This document shows, piece after piece, positions 34,721 through 44,490 of a stretch of DNA of 44,490 bases. The number at the start of each line of letters is the position of its first letter. Positions within the stretch are counted from its first letter, which is position 1. A program made the position numbers and the translations under genes. Where the stretch lies: the NCBI GenBank assembly GCA_009912575.1, contig WNDP01000019.1, positions 1 to 44,490 of the forward strand, given 5' to 3'. This stretch comes from Acinetobacter bereziniae. Lineage in GTDB: Bacteria; Pseudomonadota; Gammaproteobacteria; Pseudomonadales; Moraxellaceae. Under the pieces are notes generated by a model. The model ran no database searches and had not been told where the DNA came from. It saw only the letters and a program-made list of their open reading frames with translations.

Positions 34721-35515
34721 CTAAAAACTTTTGGTAAGTGCAAAAGTCACGGTTGAGTCAATCGGATTTGAAACTTTAGCATTTGGATTACCATTGCTAT
34801 AGTTCTGATAGAAACTATCTTTATCCCATGCTTTGCTATAACTCAAGCTGCTTGAAATCTGATAAGGCAATTGTTTACTGATGGTTAAACTCGCATCTTG
34901 AAAGTTAGCTTCTGAAAAATTTCGAATACGTTGATGACCATAGTGTGCATTTACAGACCAACCTTGAGTGATTGGTTGATACCAGTTCAAGTCTAGATAC
35001 CCAGAGCCACGAGAGTGTTGATTGTTGCCAATCGCTAAGGTGTCCGAATTATTGCCAAAATAATCTTGTGTATAGGTAATGGCGTATTTCAAACTGAGTG
35101 GGCCATAACTAATTTCTGGAATGATTTCACCATAGTTAAATCGGGTATGTGCTGTTTCTGCTGTGGTTTTTGCACCAGGGTAATAGTAATACGCGACTTT
35201 TGTACCTAGCGTAAGCTCACCGAAACTATGGCGATATCCTTTATAAGCATCCCATTCAACAGTTGCATCTCGGATAAAGTCGTCACTGACTGTAGATGCC
35301 CAGGTTCCTGCAAAAAAGCCATTGTTATGATTGTAATCTAAGCCACCCTGTAAAGCGGGTTTACCCCAAGTTTGTTGGAAACCACGTGAAATATATTGGC
35401 TCGCTAGCGTTAGATTTGCACTATAAGCTGATGTTGTGGCAGTGCTCGATTCATCTGCATAGATGCTTTGAACAAAGATGCTAAAAGGGAGCACGAATAA
35501 TAATTGTTTCTTCAT
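34721..35515 (-). CDS. TorF-family putative porin
   Basis: A 264-residue outer-membrane protein of the TorF/Gcw-chp family. It has a signal peptide (ending IYADE), then the signature ANLTLASQYISRGFQQTWGKPALQGGLDY near 32-62, repeated beta strands and a C-terminal Phe (ALTKSF), as expected for a barrel. AAGGAAG precedes the ATG. It lies 64 bases after betA on the same strand, with a hairpin between, and may be part of the choline operon. A role in choline or betaine entry is inference. Confidence 0.85.
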   Translation of the reverse strand: MKKQLLFVLPFSIFVQSIYADESSTATTSAYSANLTLASQYISRGFQQTWGKPALQGGLDYNHNNGFFAGTWASTVSDDFIRDATVEWDAYKGYRHSFGELTLGTKVAYYYYPGAKTTAETAHTRFNYGEIIPEISYGPLSLKYAITYTQDYFGNNSDTLAIGNNQHSRGSGYLDLNWYQPITQGWSVNAHYGHQRIRNFSEANFQDASLTISKQLPYQISSSLSYSKAWDKDSFYQNYSNGNPNAKVSNPIDSTVTFALTKSF

Positions 35516-35536
35516 CTTATTCTTCCTTGAGTATTA

Positions 35537-35564
35537 TGACAGCTCAGTAAGCACTCAGCTGTCA
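35537..35564 (-). promoter_or_regulatory. Hairpin between betA and porin genes
   Basis: TGACAGCT at 35537-35544 pairs with AGCTGTCA at 35557-35564; the pairing extends inward to 12 positions with one mismatch, leaving a four-base loop. No T run follows, so it may be an attenuator or processing site between betA and the porin gene. Confidence 0.45.
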
Positions 35565-35579
35565 CATTAGAGTGTACTT

Positions 35580-37274
35580 TTAAAGGATTGAGCGTAAAGG
35601 CGCTTGTCGTACTGGTGCTGCCCCTGCCTTGTAATAATCCGCTTCAGATCGTGGCAACTTTTGACCACGGATTTGATCTGCAATTTTTTCTGCGATCATA
35701 ATAGTGGTTGCATTTAAGTTTCCTGTAATGATCAATGGCATGATTGAGGCGTCTACCACACGTAAGCCTGCTAAGCCATGAACTCGACCTTGACCATCTA
35801 CGACAGCCATTTCATCTTCACCCATTTTGCAACTACAAGAAGGGTGGTAAGCCGTTTCTGCATGGTTTCGTACAAAATCATCTAGCTCAGCATCGGTTTG
35901 AACTTTTTTACCAGGACTGATTTCATCACCACGATAGGCATCCAAAGCAGGCTGTTGCATGATTTCACGAGTAATACGAATAGCATCTCTAAATTCACGC
36001 CAATCTTGATCACTGGACATATAATTGAACAAAATACTTGGATGTTGAAACGGATCTTTCGAATTAAGCTTGATTCGACCACGAGATGGTGAACGCATAG
36101 AACCGACATGGGCTTGGAAACCATGTTCCTTAACTGCATTACTACCATTGTAGTTAATCGCTACAGGCAAGAAGTGGTATTGAATATTGGGCCAGTCAAA
36201 CTCATCTGAGCTACGGATAAAGCCACCTGCTTCAAATTGGTTACTTGCACCAATGCCTGTGCCATTAAAGAGCCATTCAGCACCAATCGCAGGTTGATTA
36301 AACCATTTCAGTGCTGGATAGAGAGAAACAGGCTGCTTGCATTTATATTGTAAATACATTTCCAAATGGTCTTGTAGATTTTCACCTACACCTGGCAAAT
36401 CATGAACCACAGCAATGTCCATTGATTTGAGGAAAGTACTTTGACCTACGCCTGAGCGTTGTAAAATTTGTGGTGAAGCAATCGCACCTGCACACAGTAA
36501 AACTTCCCGTTTTGCTTGTGCTTGTTTTAAATTGGCTTGATCAGCCCCAAGAATATACTCTACACCGACCGCTTGCTTCTGATTAAAGAGAATTTTATTG
36601 GTGGTTGCATGGGTGACAATGGTTAAATTTGGTCGACCTTTTGCCATATCCAAATAACCACGCGCTGTACTTGAACGACGACCTTTAGCTGTCACAGTAC
36701 GGTCCATTGGACCAAAGCCTTCTTGTTGATAACCGTTCAAATCATCAGTACGTGGGTAACCTGCTTGTACGCCTGCTTCAACCATGGCATGGAACAGTAC
36801 ATTGTTGCCGTTTTTTGGCGTAGCCACAGAAACTGGACCGTTGCCACCATGATAGTCATTGCCACCGATATCTCGTGTTTCAGCTTTTTGGTAGTAGGGT
36901 AAACAATCCGCATAAGTCCAGTCTTCCAGACCTTTGTGGGTTGACCATTGATCTAAGTCCATGGCATTACCACGGATGTAACACATCCCGTTGATCAATG
37001 AAGAGCCACCTAAGCCTTTACCACGACCGCATTCCATACGGCGATTGTTCATATGGGGTTCTGGATCGGTTAAATACGCCCAATTGTAACGACGACCTTG
37101 TAATGGATATGCCAAGGCAGCAGGCATTTGAGTGCGGAAATCTAAACGATAGTCAGGACCACCTGCTTCTAATAATAAAACAGTGACATCTTTGTCTTCA
37201 GTCAAACGAGTAGCCAATACATTTCCGGCAGATCCTGCGCCAATGATAATGTAGTCATAGGATTGAGTATTCAT
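35580..37274 (-). CDS. betA: Choline dehydrogenase BetA
   Basis: BetA is a membrane-associated FAD enzyme of the GMC family that oxidises choline to betaine aldehyde. The 564-residue protein begins [20 protein letters not shown] (FAD-binding GxGxxG near 12-17), has [15 protein letters not shown] (GMC signature 1), [11 protein letters not shown], and the C-terminal [11 protein letters not shown] and [12 protein letters not shown] active-site region. The ATG at 37274 has AAGGATAATT before it, so the 19 residues of a longer frame are dropped. It follows betB by 90 bases. Confidence 0.96.
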   Translation of the reverse strand: MNTQSYDYIIIGAGSAGNVLATRLTEDKDVTVLLLEAGGPDYRLDFRTQMPAALAYPLQGRRYNWAYLTDPEPHMNNRRMECGRGKGLGGSSLINGMCYIRGNAMDLDQWSTHKGLEDWTYADCLPYYQKAETRDIGGNDYHGGNGPVSVATPKNGNNVLFHAMVEAGVQAGYPRTDDLNGYQQEGFGPMDRTVTAKGRRSSTARGYLDMAKGRPNLTIVTHATTNKILFNQKQAVGVEYILGADQANLKQAQAKREVLLCAGAIASPQILQRSGVGQSTFLKSMDIAVVHDLPGVGENLQDHLEMYLQYKCKQPVSLYPALKWFNQPAIGAEWLFNGTGIGASNQFEAGGFIRSSDEFDWPNIQYHFLPVAINYNGSNAVKEHGFQAHVGSMRSPSRGRIKLNSKDPFQHPSILFNYMSSDQDWREFRDAIRITREIMQQPALDAYRGDEISPGKKVQTDAELDDFVRNHAETAYHPSCSCKMGEDEMAVVDGQGRVHGLAGLRVVDASIMPLIITGNLNATTIMIAEKIADQIRGQKLPRSEADYYKAGAAPVRQAPLRSIL

Positions 37275-37364
37275 AATTATCCTTTTTGTATTTCTTAAAG
37301 GTGCCAATGCAATCAAGTGATGACATGGCACATAGGATGGATTGAGAGGGAAAGGGTGAGTGCA

Positions 37365-38837
37365 TTAAAAAATGCTTTGGTACTCACCTAATTCAACTTG
37401 AATTGATTTAATGCGTGTGTAATGTCCGAGTGTGGTCAAACCATTTTCACGACCAACACCCGATTGCTTATAACCGCCTACTGGCATTTCCGCAGGAGAT
37501 TCACCCCAAGTATTGATCCAGCAAATTCCTGCTTCGATTTGGTGAATAATACGGTGTGCTCGGGTGATGTCTTGAGTTACTACACCCGCTGCAAGACCAA
37601 AAGTCGTGTCATTCGCACGACGAATGACTTCTTCCTCGGTGTCATAACTAAGGATGCTCATCACAGGCCCAAAAATTTCTTCTTCAACAATACGCATATC
37701 GTCTTGGCAGTGACTAAAAACAGTCGGTAATACATAAGCACCTTTGGCTAAATCACCTTCTGTTGCACGTCCTCCACCAATAAGTAGTTTTGCACCTTGC
37801 TGTTTGCCTGACTCAATGAATGACAGCACTTTTTCCATATGTGGGAAGCTGGTGAGTGGACCGAAGTTGGTGTGTTCTGCCATTGGGTCACCAATGCGAA
37901 TACGTTTGACACGTTCAACAACTGCTTTTTCAAAGTCAGCAAGTAAAGATTTAGGCACAAAGACGCGTGTACCATTGGTACATACCTGCCCTGAGCTAAA
38001 GAAGTTCGCCATGATTGCAATGTCAGCGGCACGGTCTAGATTGGCATCATCGCAAATAATCAACGGTGATTTTCCGCCAAGTTCCATTGTGACTTCTTTG
38101 AGGGTTGAACCTGCTGCACTGGCCATGACTTTTTTCCCAGTCTCTACACCGCCAGTAAAAGAAATTTTTTCAATCACAGGGTGCTCAGTCAACCATTGCC
38201 CAATTTCACGACCTGCACCTTGTACAACGTTAAATACGCCGTCTGGCAGTCCCGCTTCTGTATAGATCTCTGCAAGTTTAAATGCCGTAAGAGGGGTAGT
38301 TTCACTTGGCTTGAAAATCATGGCATTTCCTGCAGCAAGGGCAGGGGCAGATTTCCAAAGTGCAATTTGAATTGGATAGTTCCAAGCACCAATACCTGCT
38401 ACGACACCCAGAGGTTCGCGGCGAGTATAAAAAAAGCTGGAATCACGAAGGGGAACTTGTTCACCCTGAATCGCAGTTGCAAGCCCTGCATAATATTCTA
38501 AAACATCAGCTCCTGTAACAATATCAACAGTTGATGTTTCGCTATAGGCTTTACCTGTATCGAGAGTTTCTAATTGCGCTAGCTGGTCATTACGCTCGCG
38601 GAGAATATCTACAGCACGACGTAAAATACATGAACGTTCCATCGCCGTCATGGCTGCCCAAACTTTTTGACCTTGTTGTGCGCTTTGAACTGCTGTTTCA
38701 ATATCTTGTTGTGACGCTTGTTGAAGTGTTGCAATCACCTCGCCATTGGCAGGGTTAATACTATTAAATGTTTTACCACTGGTCGCAGCAACATAGCGAC
38801 CATGGATATACAATTGATGAACTTGTGAATCACTCAT
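37365..38837 (-). CDS. betB: Betaine aldehyde dehydrogenase BetB
   Basis: BetB oxidises betaine aldehyde to glycine betaine with NAD(P). The 490-residue protein shows [32 protein letters not shown] (with the catalytic Glu), [15 protein letters not shown] (catalytic Cys of the VCTNGTR motif), and [22 protein letters not shown] lies before the ATG at 38837. The start overlaps the betI stop by eight bases, so betI and betB are coupled. Confidence 0.96.
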   Translation of the reverse strand: MSDSQVHQLYIHGRYVAATSGKTFNSINPANGEVIATLQQASQQDIETAVQSAQQGQKVWAAMTAMERSCILRRAVDILRERNDQLAQLETLDTGKAYSETSTVDIVTGADVLEYYAGLATAIQGEQVPLRDSSFFYTRREPLGVVAGIGAWNYPIQIALWKSAPALAAGNAMIFKPSETTPLTAFKLAEIYTEAGLPDGVFNVVQGAGREIGQWLTEHPVIEKISFTGGVETGKKVMASAAGSTLKEVTMELGGKSPLIICDDANLDRAADIAIMANFFSSGQVCTNGTRVFVPKSLLADFEKAVVERVKRIRIGDPMAEHTNFGPLTSFPHMEKVLSFIESGKQQGAKLLIGGGRATEGDLAKGAYVLPTVFSHCQDDMRIVEEEIFGPVMSILSYDTEEEVIRRANDTTFGLAAGVVTQDITRAHRIIHQIEAGICWINTWGESPAEMPVGGYKQSGVGRENGLTTLGHYTRIKSIQVELGEYQSIF

Positions 38838-39453
38838 TCCGTCTCTCCTGCAAAGGTTTTTTCGCAAATTGCAATTGCGTTTTTACATAATCGTAAGCAA
38901 TGGATCGTGCCAGTTCGCTGTCAAATTCATCATGACTGACTAAACTCCCACGTAACCATAATCCGTCAATCAAAGCCGCCAATCCGCGAGCAGCAATACT
39001 TGCCTGTTCTTTATCCAACAACTTGAGGAAATGAAACTTCAAGTTTGAATACAGACGTTGGTCATTAATTTGTTGCAAGCGTCCCAATTCAGGGAGATGC
39101 ATACTTGCAGACCAAAAGTCCAACCAGACACGCATCGCTTGCTTATTGACCTGACTGATATCAAAGTTGGAATCAATAATTGCCTTAATTTGGCTTTCTG
39201 GATGCGTATCTGCTTCAGCTTTATTCTGGTCGGTTTTTCGACGCAAAACGTTGAGCATTTCTTGCATACAGGTATTGATTAATCCTTGTTTATCACCAAA
39301 ATAATGACTGACAATACCTGTTGATAATTCAGCTTTTTTTGCAATTTGTGCAATGGTTGTGTTGGACAATCCCACTTCATAAATCACATGAAATGCGGCA
39401 TTAATAATTTCTTCACGTCGCACATGCTCTGGTTTTACTCTACGCTTTGTCAT
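38830..39453 (-). CDS. betI: Choline-responsive TetR-family repressor BetI
   Basis: BetI represses the bet genes in the absence of choline. The 207-residue protein has a TetR-type helix-turn-helix ([46 protein letters not shown]) and a ligand domain with [15 protein letters not shown] and [17 protein letters not shown], both well kept in BetI. I start at the ATG at 39453 (GGAAAAGC before it), where the E. coli protein also aligns; the frame extends to 39492. It is the first gene of betI-betB-betA. Confidence 0.95.
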   Translation of the reverse strand: MTKRRVKPEHVRREEIINAAFHVIYEVGLSNTTIAQIAKKAELSTGIVSHYFGDKQGLINTCMQEMLNVLRRKTDQNKAEADTHPESQIKAIIDSNFDISQVNKQAMRVWLDFWSASMHLPELGRLQQINDQRLYSNLKFHFLKLLDKEQASIAARGLAALIDGLWLRGSLVSHDEFDSELARSIAYDYVKTQLQFAKKPLQERRNE

Positions 39454-39521
39454 GCTTTTCCATTTGCCCCAAATAGGGCTTTTATCTAACATTTCTCGAT
39501 GTAGAGCATCATAGCATTTTT

Positions 39522-39567
39522 ATCATACTTTTTATTGATTGAACGTTCAATCAATAAAAAGTATAAT
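39522..39567. promoter_or_regulatory. Divergent betI/betT promoters inside a 40-bp perfect palindrome (BetI operator)
   Basis: A perfect palindrome runs from 39525 to 39564, with centre GAACGTTC. For betT, -35 TTGAAC (39539-39544), 17 bases, and -10 TATAAT (39562-39567). For betI, the mirror: -35 TTGAAC on the minus strand (39545-39550), 17 bases, -10 TATGAT (39522-39527). The two -35 boxes lie back to back at the centre. BetI sites of this type (ATTGAACGTTCAAT core) are known in other proteobacteria. A dimer bound here would cover both promoters. Confidence 0.85.
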
Positions 39568-39709
39568 CTGCAAAAATCAATAATTTTTTGATTGGCCATA
39601 CAAGATGAAAATGCGTACATCAATATTCTTAGATGTTGAAATACTCAGTCGAAAAAATGCCTATCATCTTATTTTTTAAGAAAATACACCGTTTGCAAGG
39701 AGCAAGGGC

Positions 39710-41314
39710 ATGGTGTCAAAAAGTCATGAAGGATCCGAATCCGAACATGTTCGATTAAATTTATTTGTATTTGGAAGTTCAGCAGTCAGTATCGGTATTT
39801 TTGGGTTATTGTTTGTTTTATTTCCTGAAAAAAGCCAATTTTGGCTGACCTATGTACAAGAACAGGCCAACCAGCTATTTGGTTGGTACTATATGTTGGT
39901 GATCGTTGGTTGCATCGGTTTCGTTGCTTGGTTAGCTTTTTCACGGTTTGGTCAAATTCCTTTAGGCAAAGATGACGACAAACCTGAGTTTGGTTATCTG
40001 GCATGGGTTTCCATGTTGTTTTCTGCTGGTATCGGGATCGCCTTACTCTACTATGGCGTTGCTGAACCTGTTGATCATTTCCTACGACCGCCAGAAGGTG
40101 AGGGCGGCACTATCCAAGCAGCACGTGATGCAATGATGTATAGTTTTTTACATTGGGGCATTCATGGCTGGGTGCTTTATGCCTTATTGGGTGTGACGCT
40201 GGGCTATTTTGCCTTCCGCCTAGACCTACCTTTAGCACTACGCTCAGCACTGTATCCAATTTTTGGTCAAAAGATCTATGGCTTGATTGGCGACTGTGTA
40301 GACGGCTTCGGTATTTTAGCGACAGTCATTTCTTTGGTCACCAATTTAGGAATTGGCGCATTGGTTCTGGTCTCAGGGATTAGTTATTTACTCCCAGAGA
40401 TTCCCAATAATAATATTACCTTGATCAGTGTGGTCTTGGTGATGATGGTTGTTGCGACGATTACCACGGTGGTTGGTATTGAAAAAGGTTTAGCTTGGCT
40501 TTCACGGATTAATTTACGTTTACTCTATGCTTTATTGCTTTTTGTATTTTTAACAGGGCCAACCAATCATTTGTTGAATGGTTTGGTACAAAATATCGGT
40601 GATTATCTAAATCATTTTGTCGTTAAAAGTTTTGATGTGTATTTATATAATCAAAAAGCCAGTGCATGGTTAGGTTCATGGACAGTGTTTTACTGGGCAT
40701 GGTGGATTGCTTGGGCACCATTTGTAGGGATGTTTATTGCCCGTATTTCAAAAGGCCGTACAATTCGAGAAGTCGTATTGGGCGTATGTCTGATTCCTCT
40801 TGGTTTTACACTGGCTTGGCTTTCAATCTTTGGAAATACTGCGATTGATTTGATTTTGAATCAAAAGCAAAAAGTCCTAGGCGACATGGTTTTAACTGAT
40901 CCTGCTTTATCATTGTTTAAATTGCTTGAGTATTTACCTTTCAATCCTTATGTGGCAGGTATCGTCGTGGTGATTTGCTTTGTACTATTTTTAACCCCTG
41001 TGGGTTCAGGTACATTGATGATTGCGAATTTATCTACAAAAGGTGGAAGTAGTGAAAGCGACTCACCCATTTGGCTACGAATTTTTTGGTCGGTGGTGAT
41101 TACACTGGTCAGCATTGGATTATTGTTGGCAGGTAGTTTTCATTCTATGCAAAGCGCCGTGGTACTCTGTGGCTTACCTTTCTCTGTGATTATTTTGTTG
41201 TACATGTTTGGTATGAGAAAGGCGTTGTTACAGGATAATTTTAATCCTAAACCACCAATATCGCTTTCGCAACAAGCACCCCAGCAAGAACATTCAAGTC
41301 AAGATCCATCTTGA
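39710..41314 (+). CDS. betT: BCCT-family choline transporter BetT
   Basis: A 534-residue transporter of the betaine/choline/carnitine family, about 12 membrane helices. It shows MLFSAGIGIALLYYGVAEPVDHFL, FLHWGIHGWVLYALLGVTLGYFAFR and FYWAWWIAWAPFVGMFIARISKGRTIREVV, all core BCCT features. The cytoplasmic C-terminus is short (about 40 residues), unlike the long osmosensing tail of E. coli BetT (677 residues), so uptake may not depend on osmotic strength. GGAGCAAGGGC precedes the ATG. It is divergent from betIBA and shares the promoter palindrome. Confidence 0.95.
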   Translation: MVSKSHEGSESEHVRLNLFVFGSSAVSIGIFGLLFVLFPEKSQFWLTYVQEQANQLFGWYYMLVIVGCIGFVAWLAFSRFGQIPLGKDDDKPEFGYLAWVSMLFSAGIGIALLYYGVAEPVDHFLRPPEGEGGTIQAARDAMMYSFLHWGIHGWVLYALLGVTLGYFAFRLDLPLALRSALYPIFGQKIYGLIGDCVDGFGILATVISLVTNLGIGALVLVSGISYLLPEIPNNNITLISVVLVMMVVATITTVVGIEKGLAWLSRINLRLLYALLLFVFLTGPTNHLLNGLVQNIGDYLNHFVVKSFDVYLYNQKASAWLGSWTVFYWAWWIAWAPFVGMFIARISKGRTIREVVLGVCLIPLGFTLAWLSIFGNTAIDLILNQKQKVLGDMVLTDPALSLFKLLEYLPFNPYVAGIVVVICFVLFLTPVGSGTLMIANLSTKGGSSESDSPIWLRIFWSVVITLVSIGLLLAGSFHSMQSAVVLCGLPFSVIILLYMFGMRKALLQDNFNPKPPISLSQQAPQQEHSSQDPS

Positions 41315-41353
41315 TTGTGTAAATACAAATCAAAGCTTGCTAGACTCAATACA

Positions 41354-41393
41354 CCCATTCTGCGATAAGTCATCTACTTATATTCAGAATGGG
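41354..41393. terminator. Long stem-loop downstream of betT
   Basis: CCCATTCTG at 41354-41362 pairs with CAGAATGGG at 41385-41393, and an inner stem ATAAGT/ACTTAT (41365-41370, 41376-41381) closes a five-base loop. A-rich sequence follows, so as a terminator it is weak on the plus strand; it could act mostly as an mRNA end protector. Confidence 0.5.
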
Positions 41394-41606
41394 AAAATTG
41401 ATACCTATACTTAAATAAATTAGTTGATGGCTCATGCATTATCTTGTGTCTTTAAACAGTATGCATCTTAGTTTTGGTGGTAATCTTCATTTGAATATCT
41501 ATGCTTCAGCGATAAGACTCACACAAATTGATCGAAATTTTTCTCAAAATATAAGACTGTAAAAACGCCTTATTTATATGATGCAAGTTTTCTAAAATGT
41601 GATCAC

Positions 41607-42338
41607 TCAGATCAGCGTTGTGAACAGCAAAAAACACCCTGAAGCGAAAAGCAAACTGAGTACCAAACGCTTGAATTGAATTTCAGAAATTTTGTAAAAC
41701 ATTTGCGCACCAATCATTGCAGGAATACTCACTGCAACAATAATCAGTGCAAAATAAGGTAAATGTAAATGTTGAATTGTCCCCTGATAGAGATAGACCA
41801 ATATCGTAAATAGCTGAATGGCAAAATTAAAGTGTCTAAGAATATAGCGTTGTTGGGCTTTAGGTAGGTTTTTAAGCATCACCCATGCAGAAGGTGCAGC
41901 ACCACAAAAACCGCCCAATCCACCTAAAACTCCACCAACAAACCCAACACAACTGTCTGCGACCTTTCCAAATGCTTGGATGCGTGGAAATTCAGGTGCA
42001 AAAAGCATCATCGGGCACCAAAGTACGAGAAACAGTCCGAGTAAAATTTTAAAACTGTTGCCATCAACCAAGTGTAAAAGGTAAGTTCCTAATGGAACAC
42101 CGATGAGTCCTGCAATCAGATAGGGCAATACCAAAGAAAAAGAAAAGTCATGTTTTTGCTCTCGGCCCAGTGCGATGAGATGACTCCATAGGGAAGCAAA
42201 GACCACCAACGGTGCTGCCAGTTGTGGTGGTAATACCCAAACCCAAAAAGACATCGCAATTAAAGCAAAGGCAAAACCTGTTAAGCCTTGGACAAAGCCT
42301 GCAATCATTGCACCGAGAATAAAAATAAACCAAGTCAT
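41607..42338 (-). CDS. TSUP-family (TauE/SafE) membrane transporter
   Basis: A 243-residue integral membrane protein of the TauE/SafE (TSUP) family, with about seven to eight hydrophobic segments. GFVQGLTGFAFALIAM at the start and GFVGGVLGGLGGFCGAAPSAWVML in the middle are the twin family repeats. Members export sulfite, sulfoacetate or other organosulfur anions; the substrate here is unknown. It stands alone, transcribed away from yqiK by about 220 bases of gap on the same strand. Confidence 0.88.
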   Translation of the reverse strand: MTWFIFILGAMIAGFVQGLTGFAFALIAMSFWVWVLPPQLAAPLVVFASLWSHLIALGREQKHDFSFSLVLPYLIAGLIGVPLGTYLLHLVDGNSFKILLGLFLVLWCPMMLFAPEFPRIQAFGKVADSCVGFVGGVLGGLGGFCGAAPSAWVMLKNLPKAQQRYILRHFNFAIQLFTILVYLYQGTIQHLHLPYFALIIVAVSIPAMIGAQMFYKISEIQFKRLVLSLLFASGCFLLFTTLI

Positions 42339-42500
42339 TTTTAGTGTGTTACATCGAGCTGAAAAAAGGGCATGCTATTTCGACCAAAAGGATGAGATCA
42401 AGCACTCGATTCTAAAAGAAATGATCGAGCTGCTGTATCATTTATTTAGATTAAGATTGAGATTTAAATCGTCATTCTCAGTATTTAATCTCAGCCAATA

Positions 42501-42526
42501 AAAAGCCTCTAAAGGTAGAGGCTCAA
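42501..42526 (-). terminator. Rho-independent terminator for the flotillin-like gene
   Basis: AGCCTCTA at 42505-42512 pairs with TAGAGGCT at 42517-42524 (four-base loop); on the minus strand TTTTTA follows. It lies about 37 bases after the stop of the flotillin-like gene. Confidence 0.85.
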
Positions 42527-42560
42527 TATTTATGCAATGTCGTACTCATCTGTTAAACAA

Positions 42561-44267
42561 TTAGTCATTATTGGGCTTCAATGATTGGGTTAAGCCATTG
42601 ATATCACCACCTTTGATGCCTAGTTCGTTCATTAAACTATCAATTAGCGGTGCTTGTGAGCGATAACGAAGGGCACTATTAACCACTTGATCTGAAAGGG
42701 CAACTTGAGCGTGTTCACCTGATTCAGATGTTCCTGTTGAAGCTGAAACACCACCTAAACCATTGACTTGGAGAATCTTAATATCATCAATATTTTCCAT
42801 GGGTTTAACACTTTCACGAATGATTTCAGGTAGATACTTCAATAATGCTAAACGAATTTGCATTTCAACCTGTTCAGTTGAAAGTACATTATTGGCTTCG
42901 TTTACTGCTCGAGTACCTTCAGCGTCTACTTGATATTGTTTCTCTTGAGCGGCTGCAAGGAGCATTTTTGCATCAGCTTCACCTTTGGCTTTTAAGCGGA
43001 TCTTTTCTGCTTCAGCTTGTGCTGCAATACGTACAGCTTCAGCATCATCTGCCGCAGCCTGTTTTGATGCTTCTGCTGCGACAGTGATGGCAATTGCATC
43101 TGTTTCAGCAACCTGTTTGGCTGCAACCAACTCAACTGCTTTTAAACGTTCAGCTCGTTGAGTTTCACGAACTGTTGTCACTTCTTCTTCAGCTTTCACT
43201 GCTTGTGCCCGTGCTTGATCTGCTAAGGCTTTTGCTTCGGATTCTGCACGTGATTTTTCCGCAATCGCAATCGCTCGGTCTTGTTCGGCCAGTTCAATGG
43301 TTTTCTTCTGCTCTACTTGCGCTTTTTGGATCAACTGCGCTTTTTGAATATTTTCATTTTCAACATCACGTGCAGAAGCAATGCGTTTGATTTCAACTTC
43401 ACGTTCAGCCGCAATACGTGCTTCTTCCGCTTCACGTTTTTTTGCTGCCTCTTGTGTTGCAATTTCAGCGGATTGTTCAGCTTTACGAATTGCAATTTCA
43501 CGTTCTTGTTGTAGTTTTGCATATTCTTCTTCACGAAGGATTTGCAAGCGCGCCTGTTCTGTTTCTAAGTTTTTGGCTTTAATTGCAAGATCATTGTCCT
43601 GTTCAATATCATTACGTTTTTTACGGCGATCTTCAATTGTTTCAGTTAATTTGGTCAGACCTTCTGCATCAAAAGCGTTTTGAGGGTTGAAGTATTCAAA
43701 ACTGGTCTGATCTAAACCTGTCAGAGAAACAGTTTCAAGTTCTAAACCATTTTTAAATAAATCTTCTGAAACCACTTGCTGAACTTTTTGGACAAAATCA
43801 ACACGTTTTTCATGTAACTCTTCCATGGCCATTTCAGCCGCAACCGCACGAAGTGAGTCCACAAATTTACCTTCGACTAAGTCTTTAAGCTCTTGCGGTG
43901 ACATGGTTTTTTTACCCAATGTTTGGGCTGCTGTGGCAATTGATTCTGCGGTAGGTTTTACACGGACATAAAACTCTGCCATGACATCTACACGCATACG
44001 ATCTCGGGTAATCAGTGCTTGATCGGTAGCTCGTTTAACCTCAAGTCGCAAGGTATTCATATTGACTGGAATCACTTCATGTAAAACGGGGAGTACAATT
44101 GCACCACCATTTAAAATGACTTTTTCACCACCGAAACCTGTTCGAACAAAAGAGACTTCTTTACTCGAACGTTTGTATAAACGGGCAATGATCACACCAA
44201 TAATAATAAGTGCTGCAAGGACAATCCCTGCTAAAACCAGTATTTGATATAAATTTGAATTCAACAT
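42561..44267 (-). CDS. yqiK: Flotillin-like SPFH/band-7 protein (YqiK type)
   Basis: A 568-residue protein of the flotillin group. One N-terminal membrane helix (about 8-28) is followed by the SPFH/band-7 domain (KEVSFVRTGFGGEKVILNGG through VELETVSLTGLDQTSFEYFNP), a long Glu/Ala/Gln/Lys-rich coiled coil (about 210-470, repeats such as AEAEKIRLKAKGEAD) and a short C-terminal part. This matches E. coli YqiK (553 residues), thought to organise membrane microdomains. The usual partner YqiJ-like gene would be upstream, outside the window. Confidence 0.92.
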   Translation of the reverse strand: MLNSNLYQILVLAGIVLAALIIIGVIIARLYKRSSKEVSFVRTGFGGEKVILNGGAIVLPVLHEVIPVNMNTLRLEVKRATDQALITRDRMRVDVMAEFYVRVKPTAESIATAAQTLGKKTMSPQELKDLVEGKFVDSLRAVAAEMAMEELHEKRVDFVQKVQQVVSEDLFKNGLELETVSLTGLDQTSFEYFNPQNAFDAEGLTKLTETIEDRRKKRNDIEQDNDLAIKAKNLETEQARLQILREEEYAKLQQEREIAIRKAEQSAEIATQEAAKKREAEEARIAAEREVEIKRIASARDVENENIQKAQLIQKAQVEQKKTIELAEQDRAIAIAEKSRAESEAKALADQARAQAVKAEEEVTTVRETQRAERLKAVELVAAKQVAETDAIAITVAAEASKQAAADDAEAVRIAAQAEAEKIRLKAKGEADAKMLLAAAQEKQYQVDAEGTRAVNEANNVLSTEQVEMQIRLALLKYLPEIIRESVKPMENIDDIKILQVNGLGGVSASTGTSESGEHAQVALSDQVVNSALRYRSQAPLIDSLMNELGIKGGDINGLTQSLKPNND

Positions 44268-44490
44268 TTTATTATGCCTACGATTGTTATTAACTGATGT
44301 TACGCACTAGCCTTTTTAAAAAAGGAAATTTCAGAATAGGCTGCTTTCAACGATTTTAGATAAAAAGCTTCGCTTTCAAAGCAAAATGATTCATTTGATG
44401 AGTAAGCTTTAATTGTTCAAGTTTCAATACACTGCAAATTGATAAAAACAGATGATTACTTTGAGTTCTTACCGTTCTGGTTGGTGACTT
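44268..44490. other. Upstream region of the flotillin-like gene
   Basis: About 220 bases to the end of the window, with no supported gene. CCTTTTTAAAAAAGG at 44311-44325 is a small near-palindrome. A short open minus-strand frame reaches the window edge but matches nothing I can name. Confidence 0.4.

Overview
The window looks like chromosomal DNA of a gammaproteobacterium, most likely Acinetobacter (Moraxellaceae). The DNA is AT-rich. The gene blocks pdxA-rsmA-apaH, scpA-scpB-rluB, betI-betB-betA with divergent betT, and tonB-exbB-exbD-exbD, together with the protein sequences themselves, fit that group. The genus call rests on recognition and was not checked by a search. I see no tRNA, rRNA, CRISPR array or prophage.

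Layout. 0-0.13 kb: the last codons and right end of an IS481-like transposase. 0.5-3.2 kb: pdxA, rsmA and apaH on the plus strand, closed by a terminator. 3.3-7.6 kb, minus strand: a TupA-like ATP-grasp protein, two tandem DUF2147 secreted proteins, a CidA/LrgA-LrgB pair and a broken hflX. 8-11.8 kb: a PlsC-type acyltransferase, a phospholipase D/cardiolipin synthase lipoprotein and a membrane metallophosphoesterase. 11.8-13.2 kb: two related C-terminally anchored proteins, the longer with two ribosomal L7/L12 C-terminal-like repeats. 13.4-15.8 kb: rraB, an SRPBCC protein, a DUF488 protein, yjdM/phnA and a nucleoside deaminase.

15.9-31.5 kb is the most coherent accessory block. On the minus strand lie a large TonB-dependent receptor, tonB, exbB and two exbD genes. 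Divergent from it are two family-5 substrate-binding proteins, an exported M3 oligopeptidase, two permease genes and a fused double ATPase. Together they read as a complete path for peptide uptake: outer-membrane import powered by TonB, periplasmic trimming, then ABC import. The receptor and the ATPase each carry a frame break, so the system may be decaying, switchable or affected by sequence errors.

31.6-34.2 kb: scpA-scpB-rluB (chromosome segregation and 23S pseudouridylation). 34.7-41.3 kb: a choline-to-glycine-betaine module (TorF-type porin, betA, betB, betI, betT). A perfect 40-bp palindrome lies between betI and betT and supplies the -35 boxes of two divergent promoters. 41.6-44.3 kb: a TauE/SafE transporter and a YqiK/flotillin-like protein.

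Three genes (hflX, the receptor, the ATPase) have frame breaks, all of the same phase (one base too many, modulo 3). hflX also has a large internal deletion, so at least that gene is truly broken.
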